A stretch of 64,000 bases of DNA from Micromonospora rhizosphaerae (GTDB lineage: Bacteria; Actinomycetota; Actinomycetes; Mycobacteriales; Micromonosporaceae): contig NZ_FMHV01000002.1 in the NCBI RefSeq assembly GCF_900091465.1, positions 6,324,001 to 6,388,000 of the forward strand. The letters run 5' to 3'. How positions within the stretch are numbered: position 1 is the stretch's first letter; the number at the start of each line of letters is the position of its first letter. Shown piece after piece: positions 32,025 to 41,071 of the stretch. Position numbers and translations under genes: made by a program. A model generated the notes under the pieces. That model was not told the DNA's origin, ran no database searches, and saw only the letters and a list, made by a program, of their open reading frames with translations.

Positions 32025-34921
32025 GGCACACCCGCGGGGTCCCGCTCCAGGAGGCCGAGGCGGTGGGCCAGGGCGGCGGCCTCGACCCGGTTGCTGACGT
32101 CGAGCTTGGCGATGATCCGCGAGACGTGCACGCTGGCCGTCTTCGGCGAGATGAAGAGCTGCTCGGCGATCCGGCTGTTGCTGTGCCCCTCGGCGACCAG
32201 CCGCAGCACCTCCTGCTCACGGGAGGTGAGCAGGTCGGGGCCGGGGCGGCCCCCGCCCCGCAGCCCGACCCGGCGGGCCAGGGTGGCGGCCTGCTCGGCG
32301 AGCGGCCGCGCGCCGAGCCGGTCGGCGATCTCCCCGGCCTCCCGCACCGCCGAGGCCACCGTGTCCCGCTCCCCCGCGGCGGCGGCCGCCTCGGCCAGCC
32401 CGAGCAGCGCCCGACCCAGCGGGTACGGCTGCCCGTTCGCCCGCCACCCGTCGACCGCCGCCCGCCAGGCGGGCAGCGCCGTGCCGCCGGCCGCCAGGAT
32501 CGCGGTGACCTGGGCGGCGTGCGCCCGTTCCGCCGGATAGCGGACGGGCAGGGCGGCGGCCATCGTAAACACCTCGGCGGCGAGGTCGGCGTCCGCGACC
32601 AGCGCGGCGGTACGGGCGACGGCGCTGAGCACGGGCCACCCCTCTCGGGGCTGCTCGGGCAGGCGCTCGTCGGCCAGAGCGGTACGGGCCGCCCGCACCG
32701 CCTCGACCTTGTCGTCCGCCGCCAGCGCGGCCTCGATTCGCAGCTCGTGCAGCGGAAGCCGGTGGTTCGGCCAGAGGTACGGCCGGGCGAGGAAGGCCAG
32801 CGCGCGGCTGACCAGCTCGTCGGCGGCCGGGTGCGCCCGGGCCAGCCGCAGCCCGGCCCGCAGCTGGAGCCAGTGCAGGCCGGAGACCCCGGGCGGGTCG
32901 ATTCGGGCCGCCTCGGCGCAGGCCCCGTCGGCCTCGTCCCAGCGCCCCAGCGCGATCAGCGCCTCGGCCCGGTTCGACAGCAGGTACGCCCCCGTGGAGC
33001 GGCTGATCCCGACCCGGCGCGCCTCGGTCACCCCGGCGGCGGCCGCCTCCTCCGACTCGGCGTAGCGGCCCAGCTCGAAGAGCACGTCGGAGAGGTGGAC
33101 GAGCGCGCTGACCAGCGCCGGCGCGTTGCCCTCCGCGCGGCCCCGGGCCTCCGCCCGGCGCAGCTCGGCCAGCCCCAGGTCGGGGGTCTTGTCGGCGCGG
33201 CAGAGCAGGGCGATCCGCAGCAGCGCCACGTCCTCGCCGCGCGCTTCGGCGGCGGCTATCGCCTCCGCGGCGACCGGGGCGGCCTGCTCCGAATCGACCT
33301 TCATCAGGTACGCCGCGATGTCGGCGAGAAGCCCGACCCGCTCCCGCCCGTCCGGCACCCCGGCGGCCAGCCGGTACGCCTCGCGCAGCTCGGCGGCGCC
33401 GTCGCTCTTGCCGAGCACGGCCAGCAGCCGACCCCGGCGGGCCAGCAGCCGGGCGGCGCGCAGCGGCTCGGCGTCGGTGTCCACCTCGGCCAGCGCGGCC
33501 CGGGTGAGGGTGACCGCGCGGCTGTAGTCCCCGGCGGTGGTCGCCGCGTCGAGCGTCTCCTCCAGCACCCGGAGGTGGTCCATGCCCAGCCGGTCGGCGG
33601 CGTCCGGCACCAGCTCCCAGAGCTCCAGCACCCGTTCCAGCAGCCGGCTCTGCTCCGCGTACGCGTACCGGTCGGCGGCCGCGCAGGCCGCGGCGCGGGC
33701 GGTGACCAGGGCCCGGCGGTGGTCGTGCGCGGCGTACCAGTGGTGGGCGATCTCGGCCGGGGCGCGGCCGGCGGCCACCAGGTGCGGCTGCGCCTCGATC
33801 GCGGCGGCGTACCGGGCGTGCAGCCGGGCGTGCTCACCGGGCAGCAGCTCGTCGTGGACGGCCTCGCGGACGAGGGCGTGCCGGAACTCGTAGTCGCCGT
33901 CCGGGTCGGCCACCACGAGCTGAGCGGCCACGGCGGAGCGGAGCGCGTCCTCCAGCTCGTGCTCGGGCAGGCCGGCGACCTCGGCGAGGAGCTGATGGGC
34001 GAAGCGGGTGCCGCCGGCGGCGGCGATCCGCAGCACCCGCTGGGCCGGCTCGGGCAGCCGGTCGACGCGGGCGAGCAGCAGGTCCCGCAGGGTCTCCGGC
34101 AGCGCGGCGCAGCCGACCGGGTTGCCGGCGGCGGCCAGTTCCTCAATGAAGAAGGGGTTGCCCTGGGTCCGAGTGTGGACGTCGTCGACGGCCCGGGCGG
34201 CGGGTTCCCCGCCGAGCAGGTCGGCCAGGATCGCGGCGGTGCCGTCCCGGTCGAGCCGGCCCAGCTCGACCCGCTCGACGCCCCGGGCCCGGTCCAGCTC
34301 GGCGAGGAACGGGCGCAGCGGGTGGCCGCGGTGCAGCTCGTCGGTGCGGTAGGTGCAGATCAGCAACAGCCGGGCGGACCGGGCCGCCCGGACCAGGAAG
34401 CCGATCAGGTCCCGGGTGGACCGGTCGGCCCAGTGCAGGTCCTCGATCATCAGCACCAGCGGCTGCCCGGTGGCGATCCGCTGGAACAGGTCGGCGACCA
34501 GGTCGAACAGGTAGCCGCGCGGAGTGTCCGTCACGGGCAGGCCGGTGGGTGCCGCGACGCCGGCCGGCACTCGGGCCAGCTCGGGCAGCAGCCGGGCGAA
34601 CTCCGCCTCGTACCCCTCGAAGACGCCCGGGCCGTCGCGGCGCAGCACCTCGCGCAGCGCGGCGGCGAACGGCGCGAAGGGCAGGCCGGCCTCGCCCAGT
34701 TCGAGGCACTGGCCGACCAGCACCCGGGCTCCGGCGTCGGTGGCCAGGACGCCGAACTCCTCCAGGAGCCGGGTCTTGCCGACGCCGGCCTCCCCGCCGA
34801 CCAGGACGGTGGTGGGCTCCCCGGCGCGGGCCCGGCCGAGCGCGTCGCGCAGCGCCGCCACCTCGGGCTGGCGGCCGACGAGGACGGTGCTGGCGGCGCG
34901 TACGGTCACGGCATCGAGCAT
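32006..34921 (-). CDS. LuxR family regulator with AAA ATPase domain (LAL type)
   Basis: 971 residues: Walker A GGEAGVGKTR near residues 43-52, Walker B LVLMIEDLHW near 160, a long tetratricopeptide-like helical region, and a C-terminal LuxR helix-turn-helix (LTSREQEVLRLVAEGHSNSR). LAL regulators activate catabolic or secondary-metabolite genes in response to ATP and a ligand. An in-frame GTG at 35140 overlaps the stop of the upstream 56-residue gene (GTGA) and would add a 73-residue Pro/Ala-rich extension. I prefer the ATG at 34921. The target is unknown. Confidence 0.85.
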   Translation of the reverse strand: MLDAVTVRAASTVLVGRQPEVAALRDALGRARAGEPTTVLVGGEAGVGKTRLLEEFGVLATDAGARVLVGQCLELGEAGLPFAPFAAALREVLRRDGPGVFEGYEAEFARLLPELARVPAGVAAPTGLPVTDTPRGYLFDLVADLFQRIATGQPLVLMIEDLHWADRSTRDLIGFLVRAARSARLLLICTYRTDELHRGHPLRPFLAELDRARGVERVELGRLDRDGTAAILADLLGGEPAARAVDDVHTRTQGNPFFIEELAAAGNPVGCAALPETLRDLLLARVDRLPEPAQRVLRIAAAGGTRFAHQLLAEVAGLPEHELEDALRSAVAAQLVVADPDGDYEFRHALVREAVHDELLPGEHARLHARYAAAIEAQPHLVAAGRAPAEIAHHWYAAHDHRRALVTARAAACAAADRYAYAEQSRLLERVLELWELVPDAADRLGMDHLRVLEETLDAATTAGDYSRAVTLTRAALAEVDTDAEPLRAARLLARRGRLLAVLGKSDGAAELREAYRLAAGVPDGRERVGLLADIAAYLMKVDSEQAAPVAAEAIAAAEARGEDVALLRIALLCRADKTPDLGLAELRRAEARGRAEGNAPALVSALVHLSDVLFELGRYAESEEAAAAGVTEARRVGISRSTGAYLLSNRAEALIALGRWDEADGACAEAARIDPPGVSGLHWLQLRAGLRLARAHPAADELVSRALAFLARPYLWPNHRLPLHELRIEAALAADDKVEAVRAARTALADERLPEQPREGWPVLSAVARTAALVADADLAAEVFTMAAALPVRYPAERAHAAQVTAILAAGGTALPAWRAAVDGWRANGQPYPLGRALLGLAEAAAAAGERDTVASAVREAGEIADRLGARPLAEQAATLARRVGLRGGGRPGPDLLTSREQEVLRLVAEGHSNSRIAEQLFISPKTASVHVSRIIAKLDVSNRVEAAALAHRLGLLERDPAGVPQPRGT

Positions 34922-35136
34922 GCCATGACGGCCGCGAGTGCCGTCCCCGCCGACCGGTCGGTCTCCGGGGCTCGCCGGACCGGGCCCGGCCGCCCCCGTG
35001 GCGGCCGGACCGGCCTCGCCGACCGGCGCCGGCCGGTCGGGCGGCAGCACCCGCGCCGCGCCGCGGTCGACCCGTCCGGCGGCGGGCGGCGCCGGCGGCG
35101 CGGCGGCCGGTCGGGCGACCGGCTGGGCGGGGGCGG

Positions 35137-35307
35137 TCACCGGCGGGTGTCGGTGGTCCGGGCGGCGTGGTGGCGCCGGCCGAGCCAGCCGCGCGGGTGG
35201 CGGCGGGGCAGCGCCCGGGCGAGCCGGTCCGCGGCCGCGTCGGCCTGCAGCTCGGCGGCGTGGGTGCGGTGGATGGTGAGTAGGAGGTCTGCGTCGTTGC
35301 CGAACAT
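35137..35307 (-). CDS. Small basic protein upstream of the LAL regulator
   Basis: 56 residues (MFGNDADLLLTIHRTHAAEL, then an Ala/Arg-rich tail with RHPRGWLGRRHH). A GGGGAA lies about 6 bases upstream of the ATG. Short actinobacterial proteins with this N-terminus are known to me as hypotheticals. Its stop overlaps a possible GTG start of the LAL gene, so the two may be coupled. Confidence 0.55.
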   Translation of the reverse strand: MFGNDADLLLTIHRTHAAELQADAAADRLARALPRRHPRGWLGRRHHAARTTDTRR

Positions 35308-35519
35308 CTCGGTTCCCCTGTCGTGCGGTGTCTTTCGCTGTCGACACTGACTCTCCGCGCGAAGGTGGCCCCGGGGCATGGGTGCGCCGCCTGATCTTCG
35401 CCCCGTCCCCCTCCTTACTCCGCCTCCTCAGCGGGTGGGCGGCGACGTAAGGTACTCAGCCGCGCGGGACCGAGTGCCGGAAGGGACGGCCGCGGATCAA
35501 CGGCGGGCGCGGCGACCAC

Positions 35520-35532
35520 TAGACTCTGCGGT
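35520..35532 (+). promoter_or_regulatory. Leaderless-type -10 box
   Basis: TAGACT (35520-35525) lies 7 bases before the ATG of the DUF4191 gene. Confidence 0.5.
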
Positions 35533-36222
35533 ATGGCAAAGCCCCAGGAGAAGGTCTCGTTCGGCCAGCGGCTGAAGCAGATCGGGATGGTGTTCCGGTT
35601 CACCGCCAAGCAGGACAGGTGGTTCGCGCCACTGGCCGCCGCGGCGGTGCTGATCCCGCTCGCGCTCACCGTGGTCGCGGTGATCCTCTGGGGCTGGATC
35701 TACCTGCCGATCGGCATCCTGCTCACCCTGCTCGCCGTGCTGATCGTGCTCAACCTGCGGTCCAACAAGGCGATGATGAACGCCGCCGAGGGGCAGCCCG
35801 GCGCGGCGGCGCAGATCATGGAGAGCATGCGCGGCGACTGGCGGGTGACGCCGGCCGTCAGCTCCACCACCCAGATGGACATGGTGCACCTGGTGATCGG
35901 CCGACCCGGCGTGATTCTGCTGGCCGAGGGGAACCCGCAGCGGGTCCGCGGCCTGCTCGGCCAGGAGAAGCGGCGGCTGGCCAAGGTGATCGGCACCGCC
36001 CCGCTGCACGACTACATGATCGGCCAGGGCGAGGACGAGCTGCCGATCCGCAAGCTGCGGATGACCCTGATGCGGCTGCCGCGCAGCCTCTCCCCCAAGG
36101 ACGTCAACGCGCTGGACAAGCGGCTCAAGGCGCTCACCGCCCGCCCGCAGATGCCGAAGGGCGCGATCCCGAAGAACATGCGCCCCCCACGCGGCGCCTT
36201 CCGCCAGACCCGCGGCCGCTGA
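35533..36222 (+). CDS. DUF4191 domain membrane protein
   Basis: 229 residues. A short cytoplasmic start (FGQRLKQIGMVFRFTAKQDR) is followed by two adjacent transmembrane helices (about 35-75), then a soluble domain of about 150 residues with VHLVIGRPGVILLAEGNPQR. This is the DUF4191 family, conserved in actinomycetes between lipA and glnA, as here. Function is unknown; lipid or envelope roles are only guesses. Confidence 0.85.
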   Translation: MAKPQEKVSFGQRLKQIGMVFRFTAKQDRWFAPLAAAAVLIPLALTVVAVILWGWIYLPIGILLTLLAVLIVLNLRSNKAMMNAAEGQPGAAAQIMESMRGDWRVTPAVSSTTQMDMVHLVIGRPGVILLAEGNPQRVRGLLGQEKRRLAKVIGTAPLHDYMIGQGEDELPIRKLRMTLMRLPRSLSPKDVNALDKRLKALTARPQMPKGAIPKNMRPPRGAFRQTRGR

Positions 36223-36235
36223 CCCGCTCCCCCGC

Positions 36236-36311
36236 CCGCGATCTTGCAGTTTCGGCGGCCACTTTGCGCTGTTTCACGTCGTTTGTCGGCACCGGAAGTG
36301 CAAGATCGCGG
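36236..36311. repeat. Intergenic inverted repeat (CCGCGATCTTGCA type)
   Basis: A perfect 13-base inverted repeat (36236-36248 against 36299-36311) with a 50-base interior lies between the convergent DUF4191 and RDD genes. It may act as a terminator. I recall this arm sequence as a recurrent intergenic element of Micromonospora. Confidence 0.6.
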
Positions 36312-36314
36312 ACC

Positions 36315-36719
36315 TCAGGGGCGGGGGGCGTCGGTGATGACCGAGCCGGTGAGGCGGTCGTGGAGGCCGCGGCGGTGGCCGTCCATGATCAGGGGCGGCA
36401 CGGCCAGGGCCAGCAGTACGCCGCGGAGCAGGGCGCGGATCAGGCCGATCCGGCCGCCGTCGGCCCAGGCGACGCAGCGGATCCGGGCGATGTACATGCC
36501 GGGGGTCTGGGCGAAGAGGCCGAGGAAGAAGCCGTACTCGAGGATCAGCACCAGCACCGGCGCCCAGCCGTCCCGCATCGGGTCGGCGAAGAAGTTGGAC
36601 ACCAGCAGACAGAGCACCCAGTCGATGACCAGCGCCCCGAACCGGCGGCCCAGGCTCGGCGGGGTGAAGTCGGGGTCTGCGGCGGGCGGCACCGGTGCCG
36701 GGTCATGGGGGTTGGTCAC
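36315..36719 (-). CDS. RDD family membrane protein
   Basis: 134 residues. The RDD domain begins at SLGRRFGALVIDWVLCLLVS (Arg and Asp of the signature), followed by FFLGLFAQTPGMYIARIRCV and a final helix ending in GLHDRLTGSVIT. It has three predicted membrane spans. The GTG at 36719 was chosen from a TACCCT -10-like box 8 bases upstream and normal family length. RDD proteins have been linked to ion transport; here it is the usual neighbour of glnA1. Confidence 0.82.
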   Translation of the reverse strand: MTNPHDPAPVPPAADPDFTPPSLGRRFGALVIDWVLCLLVSNFFADPMRDGWAPVLVLILEYGFFLGLFAQTPGMYIARIRCVAWADGGRIGLIRALLRGVLLALAVPPLIMDGHRRGLHDRLTGSVITDAPRP

Positions 36720-36909
36720 AGCGGTCAAGGGTAGCCAGGGGCACCGGACCGTCCGGCGGAGGCCGTCGCGGCGGGTGACAAGCGACGGATCCGCATCCCC
36801 CGTCAATTCGGGCCAAAGGCATCAATTGGCGGTACATCGTCGCTGTCGGTATCGTCCGAACGGAGATCCGGAGGTGCCTGAGCGGCCGAGATGACGCTCC
36901 GCGAGGGAC

Positions 36910-36947
36910 GTAACACGGCAGAAACAAAGGAGACACGGCCGGGCAAC
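36910..36947 (+). promoter_or_regulatory. GlnR-type binding box upstream of glnA
   Basis: GTAAC-N6-GAAAC-N6-GACAC-N6-GCAAC matches the actinomycete GlnR pattern gTnAC-N6-GaAAc twice in tandem with exact 6-base spacing. The first half (36910-36925) is perfect; the second (36932-36947) is degenerate. It lies 60 bases before the glnA start. Confidence 0.75.
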
Positions 36948-37006
36948 CCCACGGTCATAGCGTCGCCAGGAGCCCAGCCACCGGAGTGGACGTGCCAGGA
37001 GGACAT

Positions 37007-38431
37007 GTGTTTGCCAACCCCGAGGAACTCCTGCGATACCTCAGGAACGAGGACGTGAAGTTCGTCGACGTACGTTTCTGTGACCTGCCCGGCGTGATGC
37101 AGCACTTCAACCTGCCGGTCGAGTCCGTGTCCGACGAACTCTTCACCGAGGGCCTCGCGTTCGACGGCTCGTCGATCCGTGGCTTCCAGGCGATCCACGA
37201 GTCGGACATGCTCCTGCTCCCGGACGTCGCCACCGCCTTCATCGACCCGTTCCGGGCGCAGAAGACGCTCGCGCTGAACTTCTTCATCCACGACCCGTTC
37301 ACCCGGGAGGCGTACTCCCGGGACCCGCGGAACGTGGCGAAGAAGGCCGAGGCGTACCTGGCGGCGAGCGGCATCGCCGACACCGCGTACTTCGGCCCCG
37401 AGGCGGAGTTCTACATCTTCGACTCGATCCGCCACGAGACCGCGCCGAACCGGGCCTTCTACTACATCGACTCCATCGAGGGCGCCTGGAACACCGGCCG
37501 CGAGGAGGAGGGCGGCAACCGGGGCTACAAGACCGCCTACAAGGGTGGTTACTTCCCGGTGCCGCCGGTCGACCACTACGCCGACCTGCGCGACAAGATC
37601 GTGCGCCGGATGGTCGACACCGGCTTCACCGTGGAGCGCTCGCACCACGAGGTCGGCACCGCCGGTCAGGCCGAGATCAACTACAAGTTCTCCACCCTGC
37701 TGCACGCCGGTGACCAGCTCCAGCTCTTCAAGTACCTCGTGAAGAACGAGGCCTGGGCCAACGGCAAGACGGCCACCTTCATGCCGAAGCCGCTCTTCGG
37801 CGACAACGGCTCCGGCATGCACACCCACCAGAGCCTCTGGCTGAACGGCGAGCCGCTGTTCTACGACGAGACCGGCTACGCCGGCCTGTCGGACACCGCT
37901 CGCTGGTACATCGGCGGTCTGCTCCACCACGCCCCGTCGCTGCTGGCCTTCACCAACCCGACGGTCAACTCGTACCGCCGCCTGGTGCCGGGCTTCGAGG
38001 CGCCGGTCAACCTGGTGTACTCGCAGCGCAACCGCTCCGCCTGCACCCGAATCCCGGTGACCGGCAGCAACCCGAAGGCCAAGCGGGTCGAGTTCCGGGT
38101 GCCGGACCCGTCGGCGAACGTCTACCTCGCCTTCTCGGCGATGCTGATGGCCGGCCTGGACGGCATCAAGAACAAGATCGAGCCGCCGGCGCCGATCGAC
38201 AAGGACCTGTACGACCTGCCGCCGGAGGAGTGGGGCGACGTCAAGCAGGTGCCGGGCTCGCTGCCCGAGGTGCTCGACGCGCTCGAGGCCGACCACGACT
38301 ACCTGCTCGACGGCGGCGTCTTCACGCCGGACCTGATCTCCACCTGGGTGGAGTGGAAGCGGACCAACGAGGTCGACCCGGTGCGCCTGCGCCCGACCCC
38401 GCACGAGTTCGCGATGTATTTCGACTGCTGA
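37007..38431 (+). CDS. glnA: Glutamine synthetase type I (GlnA1, adenylylatable)
   Basis: 474 residues, exactly the size of GSI-beta enzymes. It makes glutamine from glutamate, ammonia and ATP as a dodecamer. Seen are [11 protein letters not shown], the metal-site [20 protein letters not shown], and the adenylylation motif DLYDLPPEE with Tyr402. The GTG at 37007 follows AGGAGG by 4 bases; an upstream GTG would only add seven residues. Regulation is likely twofold: GlnR at 36910 and GlnE (44123) acting on Tyr402. Confidence 0.95.
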   Translation: MFANPEELLRYLRNEDVKFVDVRFCDLPGVMQHFNLPVESVSDELFTEGLAFDGSSIRGFQAIHESDMLLLPDVATAFIDPFRAQKTLALNFFIHDPFTREAYSRDPRNVAKKAEAYLAASGIADTAYFGPEAEFYIFDSIRHETAPNRAFYYIDSIEGAWNTGREEEGGNRGYKTAYKGGYFPVPPVDHYADLRDKIVRRMVDTGFTVERSHHEVGTAGQAEINYKFSTLLHAGDQLQLFKYLVKNEAWANGKTATFMPKPLFGDNGSGMHTHQSLWLNGEPLFYDETGYAGLSDTARWYIGGLLHHAPSLLAFTNPTVNSYRRLVPGFEAPVNLVYSQRNRSACTRIPVTGSNPKAKRVEFRVPDPSANVYLAFSAMLMAGLDGIKNKIEPPAPIDKDLYDLPPEEWGDVKQVPGSLPEVLDALEADHDYLLDGGVFTPDLISTWVEWKRTNEVDPVRLRPTPHEFAMYFDC

Positions 38432-38460
38432 GCAGCCTTCGACTGGTGACCACCAGCTAC

Positions 38461-38500
38461 CGGCCGGGCCGGCTCCGCGATCGCGGGGCCGGCCCGGCCG
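38461..38500. terminator. Long hairpin after glnA
   Basis: A 13-base perfect stem (38461-38473 against 38488-38500) encloses the palindrome CCGCGATCGCGG and is followed by TTTCC. It sits between two convergent genes and should end both transcripts. Confidence 0.78.
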
Positions 38501-38521
38501 TTTCCGTACGCCGTGACGCGC

Positions 38522-38986
38522 TCAGCGGGCGAGCAGTGCGTCCAGCTTGGTGAAGGAGCTGCCCCAGCCCTGCTCGGCACCGGTCCGGACGTCCACGGGG
38601 AACGGGCCCTGCCGCAGCACCAGGCGCGTCTTGTCGCCGGGCTCCTCGTGGAACTCCAGCCGCAAGGTCATCCGGGTGCCGTCGGGCAGGCCGGGGAAGT
38701 CCTTGACCTCCTCGTAGCCGACCAGCAGCTCGTGCTCGACGACCTCGCTGAAGATGCCGTCGCCCGGCGAGGTCATGTTCGGGTCCTCGTCATTGACCAT
38801 GACGAAGCGCTGGTGCCCGCCGACCCGGACGTCCATGTCGACGGTGTCCCGCGGCACCGACCAACCGACCGGGCCGAACCACTGGGCGAACTGGTCCGGG
38901 TCGGTGAACGCGCGCCAGACCAGCTTGCGCGGGGCGTCGAAGACGCGGGTGATGACGAGTTCCTCGGTCGCCGTGGTCTCGGTCAT
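38522..38986 (-). CDS. SRPBCC/AHSA1 domain protein
   Basis: 154 residues of the START-like AHSA1 fold: ITRVFDAPRKLVWRAFTDPD, then QFAQWFGPVGW and a C-terminal TRLVLRQGPFP. Such proteins bind hydrophobic ligands and are usually paired with an ArsR-type repressor, as here (16-base gap). Probably stress- or ligand-responsive; the ligand is unknown. Confidence 0.85.
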   Translation of the reverse strand: MTETTATEELVITRVFDAPRKLVWRAFTDPDQFAQWFGPVGWSVPRDTVDMDVRVGGHQRFVMVNDEDPNMTSPGDGIFSEVVEHELLVGYEEVKDFPGLPDGTRMTLRLEFHEEPGDKTRLVLRQGPFPVDVRTGAEQGWGSSFTKLDALLAR

Positions 38987-39002
38987 GGTGTTGTCCTCTC
39001 TG

Positions 39003-39362
39003 TCACTGCTCGCTCTGCTCGGTCTGTGCCTGCTGCATCCGCTTGAGGTGGGCGTCGAGCCGGTCGAAGTTCGTGTCCCAGAACTGCCGATAGCGCTCCA
39101 TCCAGGCCGTCGCCTCGCGCAGCGGCTCCGGGTTGAGACTGCTGGAGCGCCACTGGGCGCTGCGGGCCCGAGTGATCAGGCCGGCCTGCTCGAGCACCTT
39201 GAGGTGCCGCGAGATGGCCGGGAGGCTGATCGCGAACGGCTCGGCGAGCTCCGTGACGGTGGCGTCCCCCTCGGCCAGCCGGGCGAGGATCGCCCGGCGG
39301 GTCGGGTCCGCCAGCGCCGCGAAGATGACGCTGAGTCGATCACCTGGCACTTGTATAACCAC
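39003..39362 (-). CDS. ArsR family transcriptional regulator
   Basis: 119 residues with a complete winged helix (FAALADPTRRAILARLAEGD, VTELAEPFAISLPAISRHLK, VLEQAGLITRAR). There is no CxC metal site; this subfamily controls AHSA1 genes. The start may be the GTG at 39362 or the in-frame GTG at 39350. A dyad directly upstream is a likely operator, so the operon is probably self-repressed. Confidence 0.85.
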   Translation of the reverse strand: MVIQVPGDRLSVIFAALADPTRRAILARLAEGDATVTELAEPFAISLPAISRHLKVLEQAGLITRARSAQWRSSSLNPEPLREATAWMERYRQFWDTNFDRLDAHLKRMQQAQTEQSEQ

Positions 39363-39365
39363 CTT

Positions 39366-39386
39366 GTTAATTAACGGATGCGTTAA
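39366..39386 (-). promoter_or_regulatory. Operator-like dyad upstream of the ArsR gene
   Basis: TTAACG-N4-CGTTAA (39371-39386) overlaps the palindrome GTTAATTAAC (39366-39375), an AT-rich patch just upstream of the regulator. Confidence 0.55.
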
Positions 39387-39553
39387 ACATAGGCCCGGCG
39401 GTGCGGGCCGTCAAGCCCTTCCGGCTTGTTCGCGTCGGCGTGTGAGTGCCTTCCGGAGTCCCTTTGGAGCTGCCCGCACAGGCGGGGCACCTGACGGAGG
39501 GCCGGACCAGAGCACGTCGGGCGTACCTGGCCACCCCGGCCGCGGATCCTCGA

Positions 39554-41065
39554 TCAGGCCCGCCGAGCCTGCCTGGCCCGCCAGGCCAGCGCCGCCCGGG
39601 CCCCCAACACCACGAGCACCAGCACCAGCGCGGTCATCGCGATGGCGCCCGGGGCCTTGGTGTACCGGGCCAGGCCGCTGCCGTCCGGCAGGGTGAGGAA
39701 GGAGGCCACCGCGCAGGGCAGCACGAACCACACCGTGCGCCGCACCGACACCGTGGCCACCGCCAGCACGGCCAGTGGCCAGGTGGCGTACCAGGGGTGG
39801 AAGGCCGGGCCGAGCAGGACCGTGGCGGCCAGCGCCAGTCCTGCCCCGGTCAGGGTCACCCGCGGTCGGGCGGCGGCCAGCCGGGCCACCCGCTGCCGGG
39901 CGTCGTTGAGCCGGCGCAGCGACGTCCAGGCCCACCACCAGAGCGCCATCAGCAGCGCCGCGAGCAGCACCAGCGCGACCATCCGGGCCACCGGCACCGC
40001 GTCGGGCTCCCGGCCGACCAGGGCACCGGCGTAGTCGACGACGAAGCCCACCGCGGTCGGCGGGGAGGTCCACTGCTCGGAGTCGCCGCTGCGGGCCAGG
40101 CCGCGGACCCAGCCGAAGCCCAGCCCGGTCACCAGCGACGTGACCAGCAGCGCGGCCACCACTCCCCCGGCCAGCCAGGCGGCGTCCCGCAGCAGCGCCC
40201 GTACCGTGTAGCGGCCCGACACCGCGGCGAGCGCGGCGAACGGGAGCACCACCACCGCGACGGCCTTCACCGCGACCGCCAGCCCGAGCAGCACCCCGGC
40301 GACCAGCAGCGCCCGCGGTCTGCCGGGCAGCCGGACCAGCACCAGCAGGCCGAACAGGAGCAGGCCGAGCAGCAGCGCGTCGTTGTGCGGGCCGCCGACC
40401 AGGTGCACGCCGACCAGCGGGCAGGCCAGCGCCAGCCAGGCCGCCCGCCGGGTCGGCACCCCGGCGGCCCGGGCCAGCCCGGGCAGGCACAGCGCGGCCA
40501 GCAGCAGCCCCGCCACGGCCAGGGCCCGCAGCAGCGCGACCGCGCCGACCAGGCCGCCACCGAGGACCACCGCCAGCCCGGCCAGCAGCACGAAGAACGG
40601 CCCGTACGGCGCCGGGGTGTCCCGCCAGATCGGCGCGACCGCGTGCGCCCAGGGACAGCCGGCCGCCGCCACCCCCACCCGGTACGGATCAATGCCCTCC
40701 GTCCAGGCCCAGCCCTGGCAGACGTACGAGTAGACATCCCGGCTGCCCACCGGCGGCGCGGCCAGCAGCGGCAGGAGCCAGAGCCCGGCGGTCAGGTACG
40801 CCCAGCGAGTCGACGGTGCGCCCCGCCGCAGCGACCACCAGGCGCCCACCATCAGGGCGCTGCCGACCAGCCAACAGCCGACGCTCCACGGCCCGTGCGC
40901 GCCCCGCCAGATGCCGACCGGCGTGGAGCTGACCGCGTCGGTGGGCAGCGCCCCGCCCAGCCAGCCGGCAACCGTCAGCAGCACGGCGCCGACCAGCCCC
41001 GCGTAGCGCGCGGCCCAGGCCCGGCCGGGCCCGTCGGCCGCTGCGCCGCGGTCGGTCACCGGCAC
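39554..41065 (-). CDS. mptB: Polyprenol-phosphate-mannose alpha-1,6-mannosyltransferase, MptB type (second copy)
   Basis: 503 residues, twelve to thirteen helices, GT-C fold. PVGSRDVYSYVCQG, IWRDTPAPYGPFFVLLAG and VGGPHNDALLLGLLL match MptA/MptB of mycobacteria and corynebacteria, which extend the mannan core of lipomannan at the outer membrane face. The acceptor in this organism is unknown. It starts 6 bases after the stop of the first copy. Confidence 0.82.
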   Translation of the reverse strand: MPVTDRGAAADGPGRAWAARYAGLVGAVLLTVAGWLGGALPTDAVSSTPVGIWRGAHGPWSVGCWLVGSALMVGAWWSLRRGAPSTRWAYLTAGLWLLPLLAAPPVGSRDVYSYVCQGWAWTEGIDPYRVGVAAAGCPWAHAVAPIWRDTPAPYGPFFVLLAGLAVVLGGGLVGAVALLRALAVAGLLLAALCLPGLARAAGVPTRRAAWLALACPLVGVHLVGGPHNDALLLGLLLFGLLVLVRLPGRPRALLVAGVLLGLAVAVKAVAVVVLPFAALAAVSGRYTVRALLRDAAWLAGGVVAALLVTSLVTGLGFGWVRGLARSGDSEQWTSPPTAVGFVVDYAGALVGREPDAVPVARMVALVLLAALLMALWWWAWTSLRRLNDARQRVARLAAARPRVTLTGAGLALAATVLLGPAFHPWYATWPLAVLAVATVSVRRTVWFVLPCAVASFLTLPDGSGLARYTKAPGAIAMTALVLVLVVLGARAALAWRARQARRA

Positions 41066-41071
41066 CTCTCC

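Noticed and set aside
30398..35350. A 1650-codon plus-strand open frame
   Set aside because: It is antisense to the LAL regulator and out of frame with the membrane gene; composition is Arg/Pro/Gly/Gln-rich with no family motif.
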